From assembly GCA_032358165.1 (NCBI GenBank), contig JAALGY010000031.1, forward strand, positions 2,170,001 to 2,234,000: DNA of 64,000 nt. The letters run 5' to 3'. Position 1 is the stretch's first letter. Each line of letters starts with the position of its first letter. The notes beneath the pieces are model-generated. The model did no database searches, was not told the origin of the DNA, and saw nothing but the letters and a program-made list of their open reading frames with translations. This DNA comes from Diplosphaera chodatii (Eukaryota; Chlorophyta; Trebouxiophyceae; Prasiolales; Stichococcaceae). The position numbers and the translations under genes are program-made. This document shows, piece after piece, positions 36,776 to 46,756 of this stretch.

Positions 36776-37719
36776 CGCGAGGGCTGCTGGCTGCCAATGG
36801 GAGGGTGCTCCGGCCCGTCACGCCAGCCCCGCTCGTTCAGTGCACTGAACACAGCTGAAGGGACGACCAACGGGGCGTCATAGTCTCATCTCCCTGTCGC
36901 TGCTGATAGTGCTGCTGGTCACCAAAGATCCAGATGTTGGCGATCGCTGGCCGGTCTACCACAGCCTGCACACACTGCGAAACGCGCTGGCCCCTTTGTG
37001 CGAATATGCTGCTATGGCGAGAAGTCACACGAGCTGCAGGCCGGCAGACGCTCGACCGCGTGATGACAAAGCAAGTACTGACACCCTCGTCGCCTCTCCC
37101 GCAGCTCACCGCTGCAGTATTACAAAACAGGCACGTGGACCTAAACTTCTACGTCCCGGGGTGCAAGGCAGATCGAGGTGGCTGCACTCGTCGAACAAAC
37201 ACCCACGATGCTGTCGCAGCTCTAGATGTACTCAGACACGGCAAGGACCTGGGTGCGGACTCGGACGGCATGGGCCTGACGTCGGGCTCGCGTCACAGCT
37301 GGACGGGCGGTACAATTCAAGGGAAGTGAAGAATTCTACACCCCTTGACAAGTTGCAAGTGCTGGCCTTCCAGCATCCCGCTTGGGGCAGCAGCTCTGAG
37401 GCATGCAGGCATGCTGCAAGAGAAGCAGCATGCATGGCACGTTTGTCAATGCGGAGGCTGAAAACAAACACACTGGCAATCACTCGCATAGCGCCATGTC
37501 ATCTGACGCACCCACAGTCGATACATGCTGCTGGCGCACCGCCGCTGCGCAGTCACAGCAACACTGCTAGTCCGAAGGATCGGCTGCTGCCCCAAACTGG
37601 TCACATTTGATAGGGTATTTTCTCATCTCCCGGTTGCTGAATCAGCGAGCGGCGATTCGATACGGCGATCGACGCCGTGTACTGCCGCCTGGCCTGACGC
37701 GGCGGATCATTGCGAAGCC
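36776..37719. other. Divergent intergenic region between M11 protease (-) and PUS7-like (+)
   Basis: About 940 bp must contain both promoters and 5' UTRs. The ORFs here have noncoding-like composition. No repeat or RNA gene was recognised. Confidence 0.45.
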
Positions 37720-40700
37720 ATGCCCGCCACGGAGGAGGATGTGGGCATCCGTGCATTCACCAACGACCTGCCAGGCTTCACCGGCATCATCAAGCAGCGG
37801 TGGGATGGCCAGCATGAGGCGTGTGTGCCGCCAACCGCCAGTCCAAGGCATGCATGCGCCACAGTGTCAGCACATCCTGACGCTTGCGAGACTGCCTGCC
37901 TCAGGTACTCGGACTTCAGGGTGAATGAGGTCACGCTGCACGGGGAGGTGGTGCGGCTGACAGATCTGCGGCCGATCAGCGCACGGCAGGAAGCACCAGC
38001 AGCGGCGGCGGCCGGCGCCGCACCGGCGAATGGCGCGGCTGAGGCGGACCCGCATGCAGGTGAAACGCAGCATCTTGTGGCGAGGAAATTTACACGAAGT
38101 TATCCGACACGAAAGACCATCGGCAGCGTGTGACACCTCAACATCGTACAATGAAGCACAGCGGTGGAAGCTGGATAGGCCACAGGACTGTCCAGGTGAA
38201 CAATGGAGGCTTCACATGTGCAGGCTACCCCCAGGAGGGCGTGGACGCTGCGCTGGCGGACTTTGCGCGGCTGGCAGGCGACGCCAACGCCGCGCTGCTG
38301 CGGGACTACGTTGCCGCCATCCTCGGGCGGCATCCCCAGCCCCCGGCAGCTGATCCTCCGGCAGCGAATGGCGCCGCAGACGCTGGCACACCGGACACAG
38401 CACCAGCGCAGCTGGGAGGCGGCGCTGCAGCATCCGATGAGGGCGCAGCATCCGATGCAAGAGCCGCAGTTGCCCCAGCAGCGCCCGCAACCGGCGCCGG
38501 CAGTGCAGGCGCTGCCAGCGCCGCCGGAGCCAATCACAGCAGCGGGCCCGGCAGGGGTCGGCCGCCGCGGCACGTGGTGCTGCAGCCCATCGGCGACAAG
38601 CACGCGCGGGGCGCGGTGCACGGCTTCTTCAAGGCGGAGGCGCGGCTGCCGCCCATGCGCACCGAGACCTTCCAGAGCTCCGTCAAGGAGGGCTCCAACA
38701 CGGTGCGCCGTGATCGACCCAGCCTGCTTGCCACCATGCGCCGCAGGGCGTGCGCAATACATGCATGGCGCCAGAGGTGGAGGCGCTCTGGGGCAGTCGA
38801 CATGCACTAGATGCAGTGACAGCTGCAGGTGCTGCAATGGGCCAGGCATGAGTGCGCCTGCCGTGTGCAGGCGCCCAGCGAGGGCCTCATACAGGTCACC
38901 GCGCAGAAGGGGGGCAAGCGCAAGCGGGACCCGCGCGACGGCGGCGGCGGTGCGGGCGGGCGGGGGGACTGGCCCGGCGGCGCCGCCCGCTTCACGCGCT
39001 TCGTGCTGCACAAGGAGAACATGGACACGCAGGTGGCCAGGACTGGAGTGGTGTGAGTACTATCACATGTTGTCGGTGCCTTTGTGCTGCCTGCTCTGCA
39101 AGGTTGCAACATGCTGGGTGAGATCTTGACGAGGTCGCCTGTGACGGGCGGGACCTGCAACTTGCGTGCTGCAGGCGGCGCTGTCGCTGCTGTCGCGCAT
39201 GCTGCACTGCTCGCCGGGCGTCTTCGGCTTTGCTGGCACTAAGGACAAGCGTGCGGTGGGTTGCAACCGGATGCGGCAGACCACTCCTGCTTCACTTGCT
39301 GATCCTCGGTGCCCTGCAAGCATGCTATATTGGCATTTAGTCCATGTGCCGACTCCCGTGGCGCCTTGTGCAGGTGACAGAGCAGGCGGTCACTGCCTTC
39401 AAGATACCGGACACCCGCCTCGCCTCCCTCAACAGGGGCCTCAGGCGAGTGCACTTGCGGGCAGTGCAGTGCAGTAGCACTGCACTACATCCGCATGGGG
39501 AGGAGCGCTCCTTGTAAACACATGTATGTCAGGCTGGACTTGTGTTTACATGAGCATACATTTGGCATGAGCTCAAAGTTTTGCAACCGTCTGCCAAGGG
39601 TTTTTGATGCCGATTGTGGCAGCGGTGCAGGGGCATGCAGCTGGGCAACTTCTCGTTTGTCGAGGAGGCCCTGGGGCTGGGCGCTGCGGGCGGCAACCAG
39701 TTTGACATCGTGCTGCGAGGCGTCACTGGCGCCACCCCGCAGCAGGTGTCCATCCGGCAAGGGTGTCACCCGTGTGAAACACAGTGAGGCCGGAGTGGCA
39801 ATCATCAAGGTGTCGTCAGCCTGTTGGTGCTGGTCCGTTGTGTCGTGACACGTCCTTACCCATACGATGTGCACGGCGATGTGTGCTGGCGCCGACGTGC
39901 AGGTTACAGCGGCAGTGGAGGGCCTGGCAAGCCACGGCTTCGTCAACTACTTCGGCTTGCAGCGCTTTGGCAGCGGCCTGTCAGCGACGCACAAGTGAGC
40001 CAGCCTGCTGTTCAGTTCATCAGCCGATGGAGTGCAGGTTCTTGACACGTGTGCTGGGTTGCAGCTGCATGTGCAGCATTGCCCGGCACAACCAGTGGGC
40101 TGTGCCTGCTGCCCTGCAGGGTGGGCGCGCTGCTGCTGAATGGCAAGTGGGAGGCCGCGGCCCGTCTCATACTGCAGGGCCCTGCGGACGACCGGCCCGA
40201 CATCGCCGCCGCCCGGGCCGCCTTCCTGCAAAAAGGCACCGCCACAATCCACTTGCCAACCTGCACGCCATAGTGGCCTTCTAGCAGCTGGCTTTTGCCG
40301 CTGAGTATAGAAACTGCAAACGTACGAGCGTTGAAGGCACGTTCAATGTTGAATCAGCCAGGTGCGACAAAGTGTCTCTTCTGGTGTGTCAGGGGACATC
40401 AGGACGGCGCTGGCGGGGCTGCCCAGGTTCCTGACAGCGGAGCGCACCATCCTGGTCACCCTGCAGCGCCTCGGCCCCGCCAACTGGCTGGCGGTGCGCA
40501 GCTGCTGCCCCAACCGTGTTCTCTGTGCCTTCGTCTGGAATCACCGGGCGTGTGGGATGTCCATGAGACGGATAGTCTCGTCAACGTGGCTGGAGCACAT
40601 TGCCGGTTGCGATGACCCCTGTTGCTGATTACTTGTTCCGTGGGTCGCAGGCTCTGGAGGCCATCCCCCGCAACCTGCGGGGCATGTACGTCCATGCCTA

Positions 40701-42129
40701 CCAGGTCGGCAGACTGTGCTTGCATCGACATGGTGTACACCGCCGATATCAGCATGCCACTGCAAGTTTGGTCGGTGCCATAGTTGCACACTTGTGACCT
40801 CAGCCTGCCGGCTGCAGAGCTACCTGTGGAACATGGCGACCAGTCAGCGCATCAGCCAGCATGGTGCCGGGGCGGTGGTAGCGGGCGACCTGGTGCTGCC
40901 GCCCGCGGCAGCGGCAGGTGAGCAGCGGGTGTCTTGCGGAGCAATGCCCTGTGCCAGCTGATGTAGCCAACCAGAAGGTCAGTAGCGGCTTCGTGCAAAT
41001 CCAGCGGACCGACCACTGGGTGGCTGGTCCCGTGCTGCCACAGGTGCAGGAACTGCATGTGCGGGTGTGGCTCCAATGATGCGCTAGGTCAGTCTCGAAC
41101 CTTCAACAGTGACCACGCTACCCTGTGCAACCTGCCGCCCACGCTGAAAAGCCCCCCGCGCAGGCGACGCGGAGGCGGAGGCGGACCCGGCAGACGTGCT
41201 GGACCTGGAGGGGCGGGAGGCGGGCGGCACGCGGGCGGCGGAGCGGCTGGCGGCGGTGCACCTGGTCAGCGCCGCGGAGGCCGCCGCCGGCGCCTTCGAC
41301 GTCGCGGACGTGGTGCTGCCGCTGCCCGGCTCCCGCATCCGCTACCCCGACCACGACACCGCGCAGGTGTACAAGCAGCTGGCGGCGGAGGACGGCGTGA
41401 GCCTGGACAGGTCGCCGCACAACGTGCGCGGCTTCTCCATCCAGAACCTGGCGGGCGACTACCGGCGGCTGGTGCAGCGGCCGCAGGCGACGGCGTGGCG
41501 GCTGCTGCGGTACAGCGCCCCCGACGCCGAGCTGGCCACCGTGCCGCCTGCAGGTGACGCGCCAGACCCGCTGGTGCTGCGAGACGTATGCAACTTGGCG
41601 ATGTGAGGTGACCAGCAGGTATGCTTCCTTGCAATGTTGAGATGCTCCTGGTGTCCGACACAACGTGGTGGAACCGTGCAGGCTCGGCTGGAGTCACAGT
41701 GGAGGCAGCCTCTGCGAACTTCTAAGAGGGCAGCAGCGACACGCTGCCCGCTGCAGCGGCCCCGTCCGCGGGTGATGACGATCGCGCGCTGGCGCTGCAG
41801 CTGCGGTTCCAGCTTCCGCCTTCCGTGTATGCTACTATGGCGGTGAGTCCTGGTGCCCTGAACTGCTTAGGATGCTGCTTTTCGGTGCCGTTAGCATTGC
41901 AGGTGTGCATCGTGGTGAAGAGCCTGGCAGCGGTGGCGCTAGTGAGTAGCTGTGCGAGCTGCAGTATGGGGGTCTGTGTGGCTCCTGACGCCCTGCTGAT
42001 GTGGATACGCAGATTCGCCAGGCGACGAAGGCCAGCACAGCCACAGCAGAACACAGAACAGCGACACTGGCAGCCTTTGCAAAGGCGCAGGAGTCCAATG
42101 GAGCGGAGGTTGGCGACGGGGCAGCCTGA
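37720..42129 (+). CDS. PUS7: tRNA pseudouridine synthase, TruD/PUS7 family (multi-exon)
   Basis: TruD/PUS7 isomerises uridine to pseudouridine (position 13 of tRNAs, position 35 of pre-tRNA-Tyr, and some mRNAs). ATG at 37720 gives MPATEEDVGIRAFTND and GFTGIIKQR; an in-phase intron leads to YSDFRVNEVTLHGEVVRL (37904), the typical PUS7 start. A long Ala-rich insert follows in the exon at ~38220-38700. Then RFTRFVLHKENMDTQ (~38990) and the catalytic exon VFGFAGTKDKRA (~39222), whose Asp is the active-site residue. Later exons have GNFSFVEEALGLGAAGGNQF (~39640), GFVNYFGLQRFGSG (~39930), TILVTLQRLGPANWL (~40450), RNLRGMYVHAYQ|SYLWNMATSQRI (~40670-40850), LPGSRIRYPDHDT (~41330) and LQLRFQLPPSVYATMA (~41800). 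The last exon (~42012) ends at TGA 42129. The Ala-rich insert makes it larger than yeast Pus7. Confidence 0.92.
39463..39486. repeat. Perfect 10-bp hairpin, 4-nt loop, in a PUS7 intron
   Basis: AGTGCAGTGC (39463-39472), loop AGTA, and GCACTGCACT (39477-39486), just after the exon carrying FKIPDTRLASLNRGLR. Confidence 0.85.
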
Positions 42130-42417
42130 CAGAATCTCAGTGCTGGGTAACTGAAGCTCCTGGCTGTGTATGCATGGTAGGCATTCCTCAGCGCATGTTC
42201 AGTGTCAATGCTAGTCTCTCAGCCTTGACCACAGCCTGACACATTGATGCCTGCTGAACAGCAATCTGAACACATGGAAGGTCTAGGGCAAGTAGTGACA
42301 CCTGCATGATGCTGACATCGCAACACACCATGGTCTGCAGACCTTGATGCTGTGCAAATCATGCCCAAGGTGTGCCCGCCTCAAGCCGAGCCTGTGGCTC
42401 TGCCATCCGCTCCAGGC

Positions 42418-45404
42418 TCAGCACACCACCGCCTGCCGCTGCACCTGCTCGCGCCCGGCCAGCGCAGCCATGTGCAGGCTGTCGTCGGCGGTCAGGCCCA
42501 GCGGCAGGGGCCGGCCCTGCTCCCACAGGCTGGGCCCCGCCGCCAGCACGGGGGCCGCGCCCAGGCACACCTCGCCGTCGTACAACACAAACTCCTGCAG
42601 TCGACGGACAGGAGGAGATGCACAAATGTCAGGAGGGGTCTGTGGTCCCTTCTGGGTTGGAGATCTCCGGGACATGCCATGCTGACAGCATTGCTTGCAT
42701 CGCTTTCGACAGGTTCCTTTCGACACCCCATCAGCATCAGAAAAGTACATGGGAGCACTCCAAAACAGCAGGACGCACTGGGTCTCATGCACAAGCGATG
42801 GCAGTATTTCGGCCATCATGCACCTGCCCGGGCGTGATGGCTCGCATGGGTCGCTGGAACCGCACCAGCAGCTGGCCGCCACCACCGCCTGTTGGCCCGC
42901 CGCCGGCTGTGCTGTGGTAGCAGCTGAACTGCGTGGGCTGGAAGGCGGGCGCTGCCGCCGCCTGCTGCACGGTGCACGTGTGCAGCGGCTGCCCGTAGCG
43001 CGCCTTGAACTGCAGCTGCAGCGGCTGGCCCTGCAGCAGGTTAGCTGTGCACGTTCGTCCTCACAGAGCAGCCGGCATGGCTTTTGGCCATCGGATGTGC
43101 AACAGCAGCACTGTCAATGTGCTGCAGAAAACTATGACATGATGGCACACGCCGACAACTGCGTGAGCTTGCATGGCCCACCTGCTCCAGCTGTTGCGGT
43201 GGCGCTCCCGCCACCCAGTGTGGCACTGACAGCAGAGCTGCATCTGCATACATGGCCGCATGGTCCCTGCCCTCCGCCACATACAGGATGCACTCCGACA
43301 TGTCCTTTCCGACGACATACATCCTGCAGATTGACAGCCGAACCCTTGAGTTAGCACACCTGACCAGTTCCTGAAACAACATGACACTCACACAACCCCA
43401 GGTGTGGCGCTGAAACAGCCATGATGAGGCCCGACAGCTGCGACCCTGTGCAATTTAAAGAACACCTGCTTGCGGCGCCGCCAATGCCCGCCCCCTGCCC
43501 GTGGGTAAGCGCCAGTATGTTGGGGCAGGTGCCATAGGCTGCCCCGCTGCCGATGTCAACGATGCGTCCCGGCACCGGGGCCACATACTGCGACAGAAAG
43601 TCGCCAAACTTCCGACGACCTGCGGGGCGCACAGCACATCTCGATGTAGTCCACAAGAAGAGCGCACACATTGCGATGGTATGTGCGAGTGATAGACATC
43701 AGCCAACATGACGCTTCCAGGGGGCTGCCGTGATGCAAACCTACTGCACTGCAGGGCCTGGCCTGCCTTCCACCCTGTACCATCTGCGTCTGGGTCCAGC
43801 CCATGGCTCCCCTGCCGCAACGACCCACAGCCCCACCTATGAAGCAGATGCCGGCGCTGCTGCGGCGCGCTGCCGAGGGCGACCCGGCCGCGGCCGCCGC
43901 CCGCCGCACGTCCCCCTTGCGCAGGGCGCCCAGCGGGAAGGCGCACCGGGAGAGCGCGGCCGCGGGCACCGCGCCCAGGAAGTACGACTGGTCCTTCAGA
44001 GGGTCTAGGCCCTGCAGCAGCTGCGTGGCGCCGCCTGCAGCAAAGCGAATGGGCTGCTTTTCCGTCCGCAGGCCCATGATACCAATCTCAAACTTGCTAT
44101 CTGACACCAGGAGCCAGAGCAACACAAGGGAGGCGGCTGCAGCACCTGGCTGATGGCGCAGCCGGGCGAAGTGCCCCGTCACCAGCTCGTCTGCACCCAG
44201 GCCCTGGGCATGCCGCAGCAGCTCGTCAAACTTGATGGCGCGATTGCAGGCCAGGTCCGGATTGGGTGTCAGTCCGCGTGCATACCTGCGGAGCCAGAGC
44301 GCACCGATGTCAGTACGCCAGGATAGCAGCGCAGAGGGAAGCTTGGCTGTGCAATCCCTGCTCAGTCTACCAGCAGTATGTATGTTGCACCAGGTGTGTC
44401 ATGCACTCAGTGCTGTGGCTTGCATCAGCCGCTGACTGCTTGGGTTGAGCAATGCACCGACATGTATAGCCACATGCATGGCCACCCTTGGCTGCGAGCA
44501 GCGTGATTGGGCGGAATGTTGGCGGCACAACAGGGCTGCCCGGCTCACTGGTCCAGGAAGGGCTGGAAGACGCGCTGCCAGTACTGCGCCACAAAGTCCA
44601 CCTCCACCAACGGCACCCCCAGGTGCCGGCACACGGCGCGCGCGTCCTGCGGTTCAGTACTGGTTTAATGCATGCTCCGCACCCATGCTTCACCAAATGT
44701 CCATACCAGTTAGTGGTATGCTGGCTGCGCTCTTGGTAGCCGATGTGGACAGCCATCGCGGCGGCGGGGGCACCTGGCAGTCGCGCTCCACAGAGCAGTT
44801 CCCGTTGCCCCGCTCCTCCGCCTCGTCCCAGTTGCGCATGAAGACGCCCAGAACCTGCAATCAGCACCGAAGGAGCAGCTGCAGTGGGCAACCTACCGCG
44901 GGAAATGTGTTTGCGAAGATGTGTGCGTGCATGTACGTTTGCGTCTGACTGACGCGCACATCGTCCGTTCGTGACAGCACCGGTCCAGCGTACACTCTGC
45001 TATTCCACCTCATGGCCCTGCTGCTGCATGATGCTGGCGGCCATGGCGGAGTCCACGCCGCCCGAGACGGCCACCGCCACCTTCCGCCGGCCAGCGCCCC
45101 CACGGTGCTCCACTGGTGGCGGGCCGCTGCCTGCGCTGCTGCTGGCGGGGTTCGCGGCGCCCCCTGCACTGCTGCTGAAGAAGTGCCCAGTTCCGCCGGC
45201 CGCCAGCGAGCCGTGAGTGCTGCGCAGCCGACACGAGGCGGCGGCGGTGCGGCTGGAGCCACTCTGCAGCAGCAGAGCGCTGCACTGCTGCAGCAGCGCC
45301 GCAAGCCCATTGCCGGGATGTGTAGCGTTGCTGCAGTGCGGCTCTAAGAGCCCAAGAGACAACCCGCTGAGCCGTCTGCCGGCCTCTGTGGCTGAGCTAC
45401 GCAT
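42418..45404 (-). CDS. mnmA: tRNA-specific 2-thiouridylase MnmA/TRMU (organellar, multi-exon)
   Basis: MnmA/TRMU thiolates C2 of the wobble uridine in tRNAs for Lys, Gln and Glu. The first in-frame ATG is at 45404 (MRSSATEAGRRLSGLSLGL), followed by an Arg/Ser/Ala-rich, acid-poor leader of about 75 residues that looks like a mitochondrial or plastid targeting peptide. The PP-loop KVAVAVSGGVDSAMAASIM is at ~45065, then LGVFMRNWDEAEERGNGNC (~44850). The catalytic Cys occurs in NPDLACNRAIKFDELL (~44250), then QSYFLGAVP (~43985) and the second Cys in AGICFIG|RRKFGDFL (~43840/43615). LTHGQGAGIGG (~43500) matches the bacterial IGQRKGLGIGG. The C-terminal barrel includes MYVVGKDMSECILYV (~43320), QFKARYGQPL (~43000) and LYDGEVCLGAAPVL (~42580). 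TGA is at 42418. It lies 113 bp downstream of the PKR1-like stop on the same strand. Confidence 0.92.
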
Positions 45405-45517
45405 GGCAACCCTGCTGCCAAGTCCAGCCTGGGGTCTGCGGCTGCTGCCAGGGTCCGCTGCGTAAAGTTGAAAGCCTGACGCTTGAGCAGCGCCGCCGCG
45501 ATGAGGCGGCAGCGTTT

Positions 45518-45933
45518 TCAATCCTGCTTGTCGTCCTCCTGTGACTGAGCCGCTAACAGCTGCTCCCCTGACTTGCTGTCGGCTGCAACTGCTGCGCCAG
45601 CGCCTTCACCCAGCAGCTCGCTCAGCTCGCTGCGTTGCTGCTCTGGACGCGTCGTCCCCAGCTGGAAGACAAACCTACGTCAGGCGTGGACAGGTGTAAG
45701 TAATCACTTTCGCAGGAGTTGTGGCCGTGTGAACTTGGTGTGGCGCCAACATGTCATGCATGATGACGCGATACTCACCAGTTCACGGACAGCCAGAGGC
45801 CAATGGCCAGCAACAACAGGAACGCCAAGTGGGGCGCGAGCCACGACTGCGACGACGCCGCGCCGAGTAGCAGGAAGACCAAACAGCCAATGCACCCGAG
45901 GACACTCAAGTTCAGCACCACCAGCGTCGCATT
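45518..45933 (-). CDS. PKR1: PKR1-like small ER membrane protein (last two exons; 5' end unresolved)
   Basis: Pkr1-family proteins are small two-span ER proteins needed for V-ATPase (V0) assembly in yeast. The exon starting at 45933 after a gcag acceptor encodes two hydrophobic helices, LVVLNLSVLGCIGCLVFLLL and HLAFLLLLAIGLWLSVNW. It is spliced in phase (AACTG|G) to the last exon (~45670-45518), FVFQLGTTRPEQQRSELSEL, with an acidic Gln/Ser tail ending TGA 45518. The second helix followed by NWFVxQL matches the family signature LWxxxxWFxxEL. A first exon with the PGTxP-type motif of the family is expected upstream (45934-46500) but was not found, so the start is open. Only 113 bp separate its stop from the mnmA ATG. 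Confidence 0.65.
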
Positions 45934-46756
45934 CTGCAATGACACAACGTGCAAGCTTATGACTGATTTTTCAATGTCAGCAACATCCTGTCGTAGCCAG
46001 TAGTGGAGTTGAACTGTGGCAGAATGCAGTCCATCATGCGCCCTCACATTGACGCCGCTTGTAAGTGCGCCAGTGGCAATGTCCTGCAGCCACATCCAAT
46101 GGCCGTGGCGTGCACTCGCAATGACCCGGCTTGCTGCAGTGCTCCTGAACGTTGTGCTGGTGAGTGCATCAATATCCCACGCCTGCTTGCAAGCTTGGTT
46201 GCTTGCTCCAAGACCTGGATGGTGGCCACTGCTTCGTCACCTTGCCACAGGTCAAGTGACCACGGAGAGGCAAAGTCCCGCACTGCGAGGCATAGCTGTT
46301 TTGGCACCAGACCTACAAGCGCAGTGGATCAGATAGGTGTGCTGCTGGAGTTCAAGTGTGGTAAAGTGAGACTGGTCTTCGGTCCGGATCGCACCATCGA
46401 GGACAATTTGTTCGAAGAGTGTAGAGATTTGACAGGTATATGCCTGTTCAAGAAAGGGTTGCAGATCAAAGACAAGCAGTCGATTGTTGGTGATGCTTGG
46501 CTGATATGCTCATCGGCACATTGAGCAACTCCGGATCAACCAGCACACGAGGCCGATACCTGCTGGGCCACTGACCGCCTGACGACCGGTCTTCGACATC
46601 CCGAGCGCTGCCGTGGCGACCACAAGCCAATATCTGCCGGGCAAGGTGGGTTGTCCGTCCCGGGCACAACATCTGCCCGAATCTGGGCCGCAGGGCCGGC
46701 ACAACTGGGGCCGCTGTACAGCCCAAACACATGCAGAATTGGCTGTTCTGCTGTAG
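45934..46756. other. Divergent region with unresolved 5' exons of PKR1-like (-) and HLB1-like (+)
   Basis: The first exons and promoters of both divergent genes must lie in or next to this region. No exon could be assigned with confidence. A plus-strand open stretch (~46330-46524, with GVLLEFKCGKVRLVFG and LFKKGLQIKDKQ) has coding-like composition but no recognised family. Confidence 0.35.

Noticed and set aside
36909..37610. 233-codon plus-strand ORF upstream of PUS7
   Set aside because: Cys/His/Arg/Ser-rich noncoding-like composition, no domain, and located in the divergent promoter region.
45404..45521. Extending mnmA upstream to a TTG at 45521
   Set aside because: The frame is open but has no ATG before 45404, and it would overlap the PKR1-like stop; nuclear genes rarely start at TTG.
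46003..46524. 173-codon plus-strand ORF before HLB1
   Set aside because: Its last third looks coding-like but there is no recognised family or clear splice to HLB1; left as unresolved rather than called a gene.
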